Assembly (NCBI RefSeq): GCF_009617895.1 | Contig: NZ_BLAW01000001.1 | Span: 3,215,001-3,279,000, forward strand | DNA: 64,000 nt | Source: Prolixibacter sp. SD074 | Lineage (GTDB): Bacteria > Bacteroidota > Bacteroidia > Bacteroidales > Prolixibacteraceae | Direction of reading: 5' to 3' | Program-made: the position numbers and the translations under genes | Notes under the pieces: model-generated | What the model was told of the DNA's origin: nothing | Databases searched by the model: none | What the model saw: the letters and a program-made list of their open reading frames with translations, nothing else | Shown here: positions 53,402-61,982 of the stretch, piece by piece | Layout of the letters: every line of letters starts with the position of its first letter | Position numbering within the stretch: position 1 is the first letter of the stretch

Positions 53402-53685
53402 TAATTCTTTCAACAGTTATCACCAATGCGGCCAATGTGGCTATGGGCATGTTGCTGCTCGCATTTTTCCTGGCTTTCTGGCGTTTAGTCAAAGGTCCCA
53501 GTTTACCCGATAGAGTGGTTGTGCTCGATCTGATTGCTTCTCTGGTGATTGGAATTACGTTGGCCATTACCTTTTTAAGCGGAGAAAAAGTGTACCTGAA
53601 CGTTGCTGTGATGATTGCGCTCATCACATTTATGGGAACGGTGGCCTTCGCCATCTATCTAAAAAAGCAATACTATGATAAGTGA
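53398..53685 (+). CDS. mrpF: Mrp antiporter subunit F
   Basis: The protein has 95 residues with three helices. I choose the ATG at 53398, which overlaps the mrpE stop (ATGA), rather than an upstream TTG. The signature RLVKGPSLPDRVVVLDLIASLVIG is intact. It overlaps the next gene by 11 bp. Confidence 0.93.
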   Translation: MIILSTVITNAANVAMGMLLLAFFLAFWRLVKGPSLPDRVVVLDLIASLVIGITLAITFLSGEKVYLNVAVMIALITFMGTVAFAIYLKKQYYDK

Positions 53686-54034
53686 ATGGATTTCGGCGGT
53701 ATTACTGGTTTTGGGCGCCTTCTTTATGTTACTGGCTGCCATTGGCGTGTTACGTCTTCCCGATTTGTACATTCGGATGCATGCCGCCACCAAAGCCTCC
53801 TCGTTTGGCGCCCTGCTTATGCTGGTGGCGGTATCCATCCATTTTCCCGTTGCTTATGTAATCACCGAAGCAATACTGGTCATTATCTTCATTTTCCTAA
53901 CAGCGCCGGTTGCCTCGCACATGATTGGTCGGATTGCCCACTTGTTAAAAGTGCCAAAATGGGAAAAAACAACTGTCGACGAACTGGAAGATCGAATTAA
54001 TTATGATGAAAAGAAGGGTAAAATTAAAGATTAA
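53675..54034 (+). CDS. mrpG: Mrp antiporter subunit G
   Basis: The protein has 119 residues with three helices: LVLGAFFMLLAAIGVLRLPDLYIRMHAATKASSFG is the MrpG signature, followed by TAPVASHMIGRIAH and a soluble charged tail. It is the last gene of the mrp operon. The 142-bp inverted-repeat element follows 9 bp later and may terminate the operon. Confidence 0.94.
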   Translation: MISEWISAVLLVLGAFFMLLAAIGVLRLPDLYIRMHAATKASSFGALLMLVAVSIHFPVAYVITEAILVIIFIFLTAPVASHMIGRIAHLLKVPKWEKTTVDELEDRINYDEKKGKIKD

Positions 54035-54043
54035 TGTAATACT

Positions 54044-54185
54044 TGAGTCTGGCCTAAAAGCCTTAGAACTGCTGATTGTTACCATTTTTACCCCTAACCC
54101 CTAAAGGGGAATTGCTAAAAATCAGCAGTTTGAAAAAGTCCCCTTTAGGGATTTAGGGGTCATAAGGCTTTTTAGACCAGGCTCA
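54044..54185. repeat. 142-bp nested inverted-repeat element
   Basis: Outer arms: tgag(t/c)ctgg(c/t)ctaaaagcctta at the left matches the reverse complement of the right end (...aaggctttttagaccaggctca). Inner arms: ccctaaccccta-aagggga pairs with tccccttt-agggatttagggg. The left insert aactgctgatt (54068-54078 region) pairs with aatcagcagtt in the centre. It sits between mrpG and a minus-strand ORF, and carries the cccctaaa...aaagggga motif I associate with dispersed repeats in Bacteroidota. It may also terminate both transcripts. Confidence 0.7.
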
Positions 54186-54189
54186 TACT

Positions 54190-54366
54190 TTAATATATTT
54201 CATGTAGATCTACTTTGATTTTTTCGGCGAAAGGCTGCTGAATAAATTCGTGCACCTTCTTGATTTTTCCGCTGTTATAAAAATCTTCGTTTTCTGCCAT
54301 GACAGACGAAAGTATTTGTTGTCCGCGTGAATTAGGCAGATCGAACAACAGGGAAACCAATTCCAT
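54190..54366 (-). CDS. Small hypothetical protein of 58 residues, possible gene remnant
   Basis: On the minus strand the ATG at 54366 opens MELVSLLFDLPNSRGQQILS, then SVMAENEDFYNSGKIKKVHE and FIQQPFAEKIKVDLHEIY. The frame stays open 30 codons or so further upstream (RRKGWAHKSSIDAL) until a TAG, so this may be the C-terminal end of a truncated gene. The composition looks like real protein. It lies 61 bp downstream of the symporter gene on the same strand. No family is recognised. Confidence 0.4.
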   Translation of the reverse strand: MELVSLLFDLPNSRGQQILSSVMAENEDFYNSGKIKKVHEFIQQPFAEKIKVDLHEIY

Positions 54367-54426
54367 CAAGGCATCGATACTGCTTTTGTGGGCCCACCCT
54401 TTTCGTCTAAACGTCTAATCACATAT

Positions 54427-55854
54427 TTAAGCAGGCTTTGGCGTTTTTATTCGGTTAACCAGAATAAAAACGAATGAAGCAGCGATGATACCAAAGAATA
54501 TGGGATCAAGGCCGTAGGGCAAATCTTTTTTGATGAGTGTAAGTGTAATTGTTAACGTTCCGCCGGTAATCATTGACCAGAAAGCGGCGCCGGGGTCTTT
54601 TCGTTTGAAATACAGAATTCCGAGAACGGGAATCAGCAAACCGGAAACCATGAAGGCGTATGAATAAAGCATTAGCTCCAGCACATTCTGCATACCGGAG
54701 GCCAGCAGGATGGCAAAAACACCCACGATAATGGTCATTATCTGAGGGGCGGACATTTTACCCCGTCCCGGTTTGCCTTTGAATTTGAAGATATCAGTCA
54801 GAATGTTTCCGGAAGCGGCCATCAAACAACTGTCGGCGGTGGACATGACGGCCGAAAAGTAAGCAGCCAGCATGAGTCCCATTACACCGGCAGGGAGTAC
54901 ATATTTCAGTAGCAGCGGAAGTCCCAGTTCAGCATCGATGCTGTTGACATCGGCAAATCCGGCATCAGCAAACATTCCCTGTATGGTGGCCACACGAGAA
55001 AACATTCCGAGTAAAACGCCCATGAACGACATCAATGGATATTCGAACAAACCGGCAATGTACCAGGCACGTTTTGCCGTTTTCTCATCCTTACAGGCAT
55101 AAATCCGCTGGTAAAGCGTCATCCCGATAAACCAGATGGGAATAATGGTAATGCTCCAGTTGATAATTTGTGCAACGGAAATGCTGTGCAGCGAGAAAAA
55201 GCGATCGGGCAGGGCAGCTTCAATGCCATCCATTCCTCCAATGCCCATGAAACCCAGCGGAATTCCAATAAATACCAGTCCGAACATCAGGATGGCCCAC
55301 TGAAAACTGTCGGTATAAATTACCGCCTTTAGTCCGCCCAGGCCGGTGTAGGCAACGGCAATCACGCCCATTACAATTAGTGCAACATTGGTATCAATTT
55401 CGGGGAATGTTGCGGTGGCCAGTTTGGCTCCGGCCAGAAGCTGCGAACTGGTAAAACCGATGTACCCAATGGCTGAGATGATTCCGGCTGCAAAAGCGAC
55501 TCGTTTATCGTAATGAATACCCAGAAGTTGAGGGAAAGTAAGCAGATTTTGATCGCGTGCCGATTGAAAAATATTTGGAATGAGGATGACGGCACTTAGC
55601 CAGGCACCAATCAAACCGGTAAACAACATCCAGCTTCCCGAAAGGCCCATCACAAAACCCAATCCGCCAAGTCCAATGGAGAATCCTCCCCCCACATCGG
55701 TAGCGACAACTGACAAGCCAATATGAAAGCTTCCCATCTGGCGTCCACCTACATAATAATCTTCTTCACTTTCGTTTTTCCGGTGGTGGTAAATACCGAT
55801 GGCTAAAACAACAATGAAATAAATAATCAGAACGACGGCATCAATAAGTGTCAT
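54427..55854 (-). CDS. Sodium:solute symporter (SSS family)
   Basis: The protein has 475 residues with about 13 helices. Landmarks are the N-terminal helix IDAVVLIIYFIVVLAIGIYHH, DYYVGGRQMGSFHIGLSVVATDVGGGFSIGLGG with sodium-site residues, SAIGYIGFTSSQLLAGAKL, YTGLGGLKAVIYTDSFQWAIL (the family signature), and LMLAAYFSAVMSTADSCLMAASGN with the conserved Ser/Thr. The solute (sugar, amino acid or organic acid) cannot be read from the sequence. Confidence 0.9.
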   Translation of the reverse strand: MTLIDAVVLIIYFIVVLAIGIYHHRKNESEEDYYVGGRQMGSFHIGLSVVATDVGGGFSIGLGGLGFVMGLSGSWMLFTGLIGAWLSAVILIPNIFQSARDQNLLTFPQLLGIHYDKRVAFAAGIISAIGYIGFTSSQLLAGAKLATATFPEIDTNVALIVMGVIAVAYTGLGGLKAVIYTDSFQWAILMFGLVFIGIPLGFMGIGGMDGIEAALPDRFFSLHSISVAQIINWSITIIPIWFIGMTLYQRIYACKDEKTAKRAWYIAGLFEYPLMSFMGVLLGMFSRVATIQGMFADAGFADVNSIDAELGLPLLLKYVLPAGVMGLMLAAYFSAVMSTADSCLMAASGNILTDIFKFKGKPGRGKMSAPQIMTIIVGVFAILLASGMQNVLELMLYSYAFMVSGLLIPVLGILYFKRKDPGAAFWSMITGGTLTITLTLIKKDLPYGLDPIFFGIIAASFVFILVNRIKTPKPA

Positions 55855-56281
55855 AACAATTCAATATTTTGATTAGGCTAACAAAGGTTTCGGCATGAAT
55901 ATTTTTTTTGACAATACCCGGATGTATTTCCCTGAAAAGGGTAGGCGGAATGAGGCTTATGATTTGCCCCGGGTCCCGTCGGCAGGTATCGGTTGTTCAC
56001 CTGTTTCAGCGATGAACATAAAAAAGGGAGAGTCATACCGAACTGGCTCACCCTTCTGTGAAATTTCCCCAAAATTAATCAATCGAAGGCAGGTGACCAA
56101 AAGCGGCTCAGCCGCCTGACGACGTCCCGAGAGGCTATGTTTCTTACATTAAAAGCTTTACAGCAGAAATAAGAGCGGTCTGAAAATCGGAGAATATCTT
56201 TATTTTTTCCCGCAAAATGAACGAAATTTAACTTTTTAAGGTTATTATGAGCAACAGGCTTAAATTGAACAGACAGCAATT
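55855..56281. other. Intergenic region with a minus-strand terminator-like hairpin
   Basis: This 427-bp stretch separates divergent symporter and AI-2E genes. At about 56020-56053 on the minus strand, AAGGGTGAG ... CTCTCCCTT followed by TTTTTTA makes a terminator-like hairpin about 165 bases upstream of the symporter ATG. A second GC-rich hairpin (ggcggctgagccgc) lies near 56105-56119. Together they could be a leader that ends transcription early, but I recognise no known riboswitch. No gene is supported. Confidence 0.35.
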
Positions 56282-57382
56282 ATGGAGAAAGACATCAAAC
56301 CGAATATTCCTTCGTATTTTTATTGGAGCGCCACCATCGCCCTGATAATTGTATTCCTGATTGTAGGGCGCAGTATACTGGTGCCGCTGGCGTGGGCTAT
56401 CTTGTTTTCCTTTCTTTTGGTCCCACTGGTCATTTTCCTGGAAAAGCACGGATGGAAACGGCCGTTGGCTATCCTTACATCACTCGTATTGTTTCTCATC
56501 ATTATTGGGGCAATCTTTTACTTTCTTGCTTCACAGGTAGTGGCCATTAGCAGCGAATTGCCCTCCATTACGGGGAAGTTGTCGGTGTACATTAACGATG
56601 TAAAAGATTTTTTGGAGTCGCATTTTAGTATCATTCCGCAGTCAGGCGATTTGCAAAAGCTCCTGGTCGGCCAGGCTGAGAAGGTGGGGTCTTACTTTTT
56701 GAAACACGTAACCACCATTGGGCAAACGCTCATGTATGTTTTCCTGATGCCGGTATTTGTCTATTTCCTTTTGTACTATCGTGAATTACCCGCCAAATTT
56801 GTAAAGGGACGCTATCGCGACCGGGGAAACCGAGAGTCGGTCAGTAAAATCTTCTTTAAAATACAGAAGATGATTAGAAAGTACCTGGTAGGTGTGCTTT
56901 GGCTGACTATGACTACCGCCGTGATGGATTTTATTGTCCTGATCAGTTTGGGTGTTAATTCTGCCCTTTTCTTCGCGGCAATGATTGCCCTGCTGAACCT
57001 GATTCCGTACGTGGGAAACCTGATTGCCATGATTGTGGTGGTGGGGTACGCGTTACTCACTTCCGATTCGTTACTCGTACCGTTGCTCACACTCGGGCTG
57101 CTCTGGGCAGCCAATATCCTGCAGGAAAATCTGGTACGTCCATGGTTGGTGGGCTCTTCCACGAAAATTAATGCGTTTGTGGTTCTTATCTCGGTCATCG
57201 TAGGTGGCATGGTTTGGGGCGTATCGGGCATGGTGTTGTTCATCCCGATGGTTGGTGTGGTAAAAATTATCCTGGAAGAAGTTCCCACCTTACGACCTTT
57301 CGCTGTTTTCCTGAGTGATACCAGCAACGTGGCAGAGGAAGAGGAACCGGAGAACCTTGACACGGAAACCGGAGAATCATAG
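56282..57382 (+). CDS. AI-2E family transporter (PerM/TqsA-like)
   Basis: The protein has 366 residues. Two helices lie near 17-60, followed by another near 65-90, then a soluble segment (ISSELPSITGKLSVYINDVKD), then further helices including FLMPVFVYFLLYYRELPAKFV and AMIALLNLIPYVGNLIAMIVVVGYALL, the family-typical PYVGN region. The C-terminus has an acidic tail (VAEEEEPENLDTETGES). Members export signals or ions (AI-2, Na+/H+), and the substrate here is unknown. Confidence 0.9.
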   Translation: MEKDIKPNIPSYFYWSATIALIIVFLIVGRSILVPLAWAILFSFLLVPLVIFLEKHGWKRPLAILTSLVLFLIIIGAIFYFLASQVVAISSELPSITGKLSVYINDVKDFLESHFSIIPQSGDLQKLLVGQAEKVGSYFLKHVTTIGQTLMYVFLMPVFVYFLLYYRELPAKFVKGRYRDRGNRESVSKIFFKIQKMIRKYLVGVLWLTMTTAVMDFIVLISLGVNSALFFAAMIALLNLIPYVGNLIAMIVVVGYALLTSDSLLVPLLTLGLLWAANILQENLVRPWLVGSSTKINAFVVLISVIVGGMVWGVSGMVLFIPMVGVVKIILEEVPTLRPFAVFLSDTSNVAEEEEPENLDTETGES

Positions 57383-57475
57383 TATTTTGTCGTTCACGTC
57401 TTTGATTTCACGTCGGCGGATTGCCGAAAATGCTTTATCTTGCCGGCTGAATCAAAATTAAAACCAAATTGAACG

Positions 57476-57940
57476 ATGAGTAAAATAGTTATCGGCAGTT
57501 TTGACGAATTCAAGGCGTATGACGGGAAGGAGATGGGTGTTTCCGAATACCTGAAAATTACCCAGGAACAAATCAACCTTTTTGCAGATGCGACACTCGA
57601 TCACCAGTGGATTCATACCGATCCCGAAAGGGCAAAAACGGAAAGCCCCTTTCAGACAACCATTGCCCACGGCTATCTGACACTTTCTGTTCTGCCTTAC
57701 CTTTGGGAGCAGATTGCTGAGTTTAATAATGTGAAAATGCTGGTCAACTACGGAATCGATAAACTGAAGTTTAGCGAGGCGGTACGCGTCGAAGATGAGA
57801 TTCGTTTGCGGGCCAAACTGAAGTCGGTGGTAGATCTTCGTGGCACGACCAAGGCAGAACTTAATGTGGAACTGGAAATCAAAGACAGGAAAAAGCCGGC
57901 ATTTACGGCTACGCTGATTTTCCTTTACCACTTCGAATAA
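57476..57940 (+). CDS. MaoC-like hydratase
   Basis: The protein has 154 residues, a single hot-dog fold. The active-site motif appears as FADATLDHQWIHTDPERAKTESPF with the Asp/His pair, and IAHGYLTLSVLPYLW after it. The family hydrates enoyl-CoA thioesters, and small stand-alone members like this one resemble R-specific enoyl-CoA hydratases. It is not part of a clear operon; a terminator follows at 58041-58070. Confidence 0.9.
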   Translation: MSKIVIGSFDEFKAYDGKEMGVSEYLKITQEQINLFADATLDHQWIHTDPERAKTESPFQTTIAHGYLTLSVLPYLWEQIAEFNNVKMLVNYGIDKLKFSEAVRVEDEIRLRAKLKSVVDLRGTTKAELNVELEIKDRKKPAFTATLIFLYHFE

Positions 57941-58040
57941 ACCGTTTGGTTTCCTGGTAAGCCGGGTGTTAGGGAATTCATTGTGAAGCATGTTTTCCAC
58001 ACATACCGGCAATTATCGCAGGATTGATAATATCAACAAT

Positions 58041-58070
58041 CGTCGCCGGGTTACCGGCGGCGTTTTTGTT
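58041..58070 (+). terminator. Terminator of the MaoC-like gene
   Basis: CGTCGCCGG, loop gtta, CCGGCGGCG, then tttttgtttt. The 9-bp stem has one G-T pair. Confidence 0.85.
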
Positions 58071-58124
58071 TTATCAGTACTCTTATTCAGTGCTTCCGGT
58101 TTGCCGGGGAAAGCGGAAATAAAA

Positions 58125-58148
58125 AACCCCTGGCCTTAGTCAGAGGTT
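58125..58148 (-). terminator. Terminator of trpS
   Basis: On the minus strand AACCTCTG, loop of eight, CAGGGGTT and TTTTATTT. It lies about 115 bp after the trpS stop; a short possible frame of 23 codons in between is not supported as a gene. Confidence 0.65.
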
Positions 58149-58262
58149 TCTTTAATACGTTCAATTCTTTTTGCCTGGTGCCTGTTTTCCATCCCAAAGC
58201 CTGCCGCCGGTTTGTTTCATGGTTTCCCGCATCGGGGAAAGGTTACCGACGGGGAAGTGGTA

Positions 58263-59270
58263 TCAATAAAACTTCCGGAATCCGATGATTTCCCGCACCT
58301 CCTTCAGCGTTTGCGAAGCCGATTCACGGGCTTTTTCAGCGCCCATTTTGGCCACTTTGCACAGATAGGCATCATCCTTCACAATCTCCTCAATTCGTTC
58401 GCGTATGGGCGTTGTAAAGTTGATAATGTCCTCGGCCAGCTGCTTTTTCAAATCGCCGTAGCGAATGGAGCAGTTGTTATACGCATCGTCGAAATGTTTC
58501 ACGGTATCTGGCGTCGAAACTACGTCGAGTAGTGTGAACAGGTTTTGAATCGGTGCCGGCTTTTCCTGGTTCATCTCGGTCGGGCCGGCGTCGGTTACGG
58601 CGCGCATCACCTTCTTGCGGATGCTTTTCGGATCCTCGGCCAAACCAATGGCGTTTCCCTCCGATTTACCCATTTTCCCTGAACCATCCAGGCCGGGGAT
58701 TTTAATCATATCCTTGCCATCGAAGGTGAAAGGCCTGGGAATCGGGAATTCTTCCACCCGGTATATCCGGTTGAACCGGCGGGCGAACGTGCGGGCCATC
58801 TCCAGGTTTTGTTCCTGGTCTTTCCCTACCGGGACAAAATGTGCCTTGTGGATGATAATGTCGGTCGCCATCAGTACCGGGTAGGTCAACAGTCCGGCAT
58901 TTACATTATCGGGTTGCTTCCGGGCTTTATCCTTGAACGAAGTCGTTCTTTCCAGCTCGCCCAGGTACGCATTCATATTCAGGAAGGTGTACATTTCAGT
59001 AATCTCCGGCACATCACTCTGTATGAAGAGGGTAGCTTTTCCCGGATCCAGGCCGCAGGCAAGGTATTCCGAAAGTACCTGTCGTACATTTTGGTACAGG
59101 TGATCGGGGTGCGGGTGCGTGGTCAGCGAGTGAATATCGGCAATGAAAAAGTAGCAGTTCATGTCATGCTGCATCTGCACGAAATTCTTCACCGCACCGA
59201 AATAGTTTCCCAGGTGAAGGTTCCCGGTTGAGCGGATTCCGCTGACGACTGTAGGTACATTGGAGTTCAT
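58263..59270 (-). CDS. trpS: Tryptophanyl-tRNA synthetase
   Basis: The protein has 335 residues, the usual length of the bacterial class I enzyme. The HIGH-like motif is GNLHLGNYFGA after TVVSGIRST, the KMSKS-like loop is GKMGKSEGN, and VPVGKDQEQNLEMARTFARRF is the family signature. It charges tRNA-Trp. It is monocistronic. No T-box-like leader is visible, as expected outside Firmicutes. Confidence 0.96.
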   Translation of the reverse strand: MNSNVPTVVSGIRSTGNLHLGNYFGAVKNFVQMQHDMNCYFFIADIHSLTTHPHPDHLYQNVRQVLSEYLACGLDPGKATLFIQSDVPEITEMYTFLNMNAYLGELERTTSFKDKARKQPDNVNAGLLTYPVLMATDIIIHKAHFVPVGKDQEQNLEMARTFARRFNRIYRVEEFPIPRPFTFDGKDMIKIPGLDGSGKMGKSEGNAIGLAEDPKSIRKKVMRAVTDAGPTEMNQEKPAPIQNLFTLLDVVSTPDTVKHFDDAYNNCSIRYGDLKKQLAEDIINFTTPIRERIEEIVKDDAYLCKVAKMGAEKARESASQTLKEVREIIGFRKFY

Positions 59271-59523
59271 ATCGTTGTGTTGTTATGGTTTACGGATAAA
59301 CAAAAACAGATGCAAAAATAGCAAATGTTCGCGAAAGGGGAAGGATTAATCCGCTCCGGCTAAAGCGGATATCTCCCGTTTTCTTCATCTACGATGAATC
59401 AGAATGAAGTATGGAATATGGAACGAAACCGATTTACTTTCGTAATTATTAGTCTATTCTGGAACTTTAGGTATTTTTAACTGGTGAATTTTATCCTAAT
59501 TGTAAACAAAACTTTTATAACCA

Positions 59524-61734
59524 ATGAGTCGAAACATTCTTCCTTTCCTTACCGGAATATTGTTGTTGGCAGTTGCCTGCCAACCAACAACGAAAACGGT
59601 TCAGAAACCGGAGCTACTGACGGATTTTGTCAATCCGTTTATTGGAACGGCTGGTCACGGACACACCTATCCGGGAGCGGCTTACCCGTTCGGACAGATA
59701 CAGTTAAGCCCCGATAACGGTGTGTCGGGGTGGGACTGGTGCTCCGGCTACCATTATTCCGACAGCATCATATCCGGATTTTCGCATCTGCACCTGAGCG
59801 GAACAGGCATCGGCGACCTGGCCGATATCTCTTTCCTTCCGGTAAACGAGCCTGTAACCTTTAAACCTGATGAAAAAAACATCGATTTTACCAAACGGTA
59901 TGCGGCCACTTTCTCGCACGACGAAGAGATGGCCTCGCCGGGATATTACGCGGTAACGTTACTCGACCGTGATGTGCGGGCTGAAATGACGGTAACCAAA
60001 CGCACCGGCTGGCAACGTTACACTTTTCCCGACGAAGGAGGGCACAATATTATATTGAACCTGGGTTTTGCTATCAACTGGGACAAACCCTACGAATCGG
60101 CCATCACGGTAGTGGATGATCACACCATCACCGGAAAGCGCTTTTCGCATGGCTGGGCTGCCGATCAACATGTGTTTTTCTCAGCCAAATTCAGCGCGCC
60201 CATCATTGCATCGAAGATACTTGATGCGCCTTCTGCCGCTGAGAAAGTTGGTGTATTCACCTTCGGTGAAAACCAGGTGATGCTGAAAGTGGCAGTCTCG
60301 TCCGTTTCGGTGGACAATGCCCTGGCAAATCTCGCATCGGCACCGGATAACCGGGATTTCGATGCGGTACATCAGGCCGCCAGTGATGCCTGGGAAAAAG
60401 AGTTGGAAAAAATTCGGATCAAGTCGGATAGCCCCGGCCAAAAAACAACTTTCTATACAGCATTGTACCATACCATGGTGGCACCCGCACTCTTTTCGGA
60501 CAAAAACGGCGATTTTAAAGGCGTCGACGGCAGTACCCTGAAGGCAAAGGGTTATAACCGCTATACAGTGTTCTCGCTATGGGATACCTATCGCGCATTG
60601 CATCCGCTGTTTACGGTAATGCATCACGACCGGGTGAACGATATGGTGAAAACCATGCTCGGCCATTACAAACAGACCGGCCTGCTACCCGTTTGGGAAC
60701 TGGAAGGCAATGAGACCTTCTGTATGGTGGGTAATAGCGGCGTACCCGTTGTGGGAGAAGCCATCCTGAAAAACATAGGCGATTTTGATCGGGAAGAAGC
60801 CTACGAAGCGATGAAGAATACCATGATGTTGGATCGCGACGGACTGGATTACTACAAAAAACTAGGTTACATTCCGGCGGATAAAGTAAACGAATCGGTT
60901 TCGAAACTGCTCGAATATGCCATCGACGATTACAGCGTGGCATTGGTAGCAAAGAAATTGGGCAAGACCGATGATTACAATTACTTCCTAAAACGCTCGC
61001 GGAATTTCAGGAACGTTTTCGATCCGAAAACCGGTTTCTTCCGGGGAAAGAACCTCGACGGAAGCTGGACGGGCGATTTCGATCCGGCTTATTCCAAACA
61101 CCGCCTGAGCGATTACACCGAAGGAAATGCATGGCAGTATTTATGGGAAGTTCCGCAGGATGTTCCCGGGTTGATTGATTTGCTCGGTGGTAAAGATGCC
61201 TTCGCCAATAAGCTCGACACCTTGTTTGCTTTGAAGCAGGGGGTAAAAGGCGCCGAAGCTTCGCCGGACATTTCCGGCCTGATTGGTGGTTATGCACAAG
61301 GGAACGAACCCGGCCACCATATTACCTACCTGTTCAACTATGCCGGTCGTCCCTGGCGCACGCAGGAACTGAACCGTCAGGTTCAAACCGAGATGTACTA
61401 CAATGCGCCCGACGGCCTTTGCGGAAACGAGGACTGCGGCCAGATGTCGGCCTGGTACGTTTTCAGTGCCATGGGATTCTACCCGGTCAGTCCGTCTGAT
61501 CAGCAGTACCAGTTAGGTTCGCCCATTGTGCAGGAAGCGCAGATTACGGTGGCTCCCGGCAAGGTTTTCACCATGAAGGCGCCTGATGCTTCGGAGGAGA
61601 ACCTGTATGTGCAGTCGGTAAAACTGAACGGACAGGAACTACATCGTTCGTACATCACGCAGGATGAAATCATGAACGGCGATACGCTGGTCTTCGATAT
61701 GGGATCCGAACCGAATAAGCAACTGTTTCAGTAA
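59524..61734 (+). CDS. GH92 family alpha-1,2-mannosidase lipoprotein
   Basis: The protein has 736 residues. A lipoprotein signal ends in LLAVAC. The GH92 N-terminal beta domain begins TDFVNPFIGTAGHGHTYPGA and contains SGFSHLHLSGTG. The (alpha/alpha)6 catalytic domain includes SLWDTYRALHPLFTV, WELEGNETFCMVGNSGVPV, TEGNAWQYLWEVPQD and GNEDCGQMSAWYVFSAMGFYPV with the catalytic acidic residues of the family. It would trim mannose from N-glycans or mannans at the cell surface or in the periplasm. It stands alone rather than in a polysaccharide-utilisation locus. Confidence 0.93.
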   Translation: MSRNILPFLTGILLLAVACQPTTKTVQKPELLTDFVNPFIGTAGHGHTYPGAAYPFGQIQLSPDNGVSGWDWCSGYHYSDSIISGFSHLHLSGTGIGDLADISFLPVNEPVTFKPDEKNIDFTKRYAATFSHDEEMASPGYYAVTLLDRDVRAEMTVTKRTGWQRYTFPDEGGHNIILNLGFAINWDKPYESAITVVDDHTITGKRFSHGWAADQHVFFSAKFSAPIIASKILDAPSAAEKVGVFTFGENQVMLKVAVSSVSVDNALANLASAPDNRDFDAVHQAASDAWEKELEKIRIKSDSPGQKTTFYTALYHTMVAPALFSDKNGDFKGVDGSTLKAKGYNRYTVFSLWDTYRALHPLFTVMHHDRVNDMVKTMLGHYKQTGLLPVWELEGNETFCMVGNSGVPVVGEAILKNIGDFDREEAYEAMKNTMMLDRDGLDYYKKLGYIPADKVNESVSKLLEYAIDDYSVALVAKKLGKTDDYNYFLKRSRNFRNVFDPKTGFFRGKNLDGSWTGDFDPAYSKHRLSDYTEGNAWQYLWEVPQDVPGLIDLLGGKDAFANKLDTLFALKQGVKGAEASPDISGLIGGYAQGNEPGHHITYLFNYAGRPWRTQELNRQVQTEMYYNAPDGLCGNEDCGQMSAWYVFSAMGFYPVSPSDQQYQLGSPIVQEAQITVAPGKVFTMKAPDASEENLYVQSVKLNGQELHRSYITQDEIMNGDTLVFDMGSEPNKQLFQ

Positions 61735-61766
61735 AGATATTATAAGGGAATTCGTTCCCGGAGCTC

Positions 61767-61797
61767 AACCCGCCAGGTTTCCAAAACCTGGCGGGTT
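61767..61797. terminator. Perfect 14-bp inverted repeat after the mannosidase gene
   Basis: AACCCGCCAGGTTT, loop cca, AAACCTGGCGGGTT, followed by tcttttg. It lies 33 bp after the stop and works as a terminator in plus direction; the same motif is also known to me as a widespread Bacteroidota repeat. Confidence 0.75.
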
Positions 61798-61916
61798 TCT
61801 TTTGAGCGTAAAGGCACCGGGCAGGAAACTATTCAGCCGGAATCTTGTTCTCTATTCTAATTTGGACAAAAGTCTTAACCTACTTAACCCGAATTATTCA
61901 TCTCGAGTACAATAAA

Positions 61917-61980
61917 ATGGGTGCAAAGTGTTATCTTTAAGTAGATTAAACGAAACAACAACACTTTTAAACGCACCCAT
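61917..61980 (+). promoter_or_regulatory. Hairpin in front of the IS transposase start
   Basis: ATGGGTGC-AAAGTGTT at 61917-61932 pairs with AACACTTT...GCACCCAT at 61960-61980, which ends 2 bp before the ATG at 61983. Such 5' hairpins limit transposase translation when an outside promoter reads into an insertion sequence. The role is inferred from position. Confidence 0.5.
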
Positions 61981-61982
61981 TT

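Noticed and set aside
56079-56279. Open frame of 66 codons on the minus strand upstream of the AI-2E gene
   Set aside because: It is rich in Phe, Asn and Cys without pattern and covers structured leader sequence.
58190-58262. Short frame of about 23 codons after trpS (MRETMKQTGGRLWDGKQ...)
   Set aside because: It is too short to support, although it contains one Trp codon and precedes the trpS terminator.
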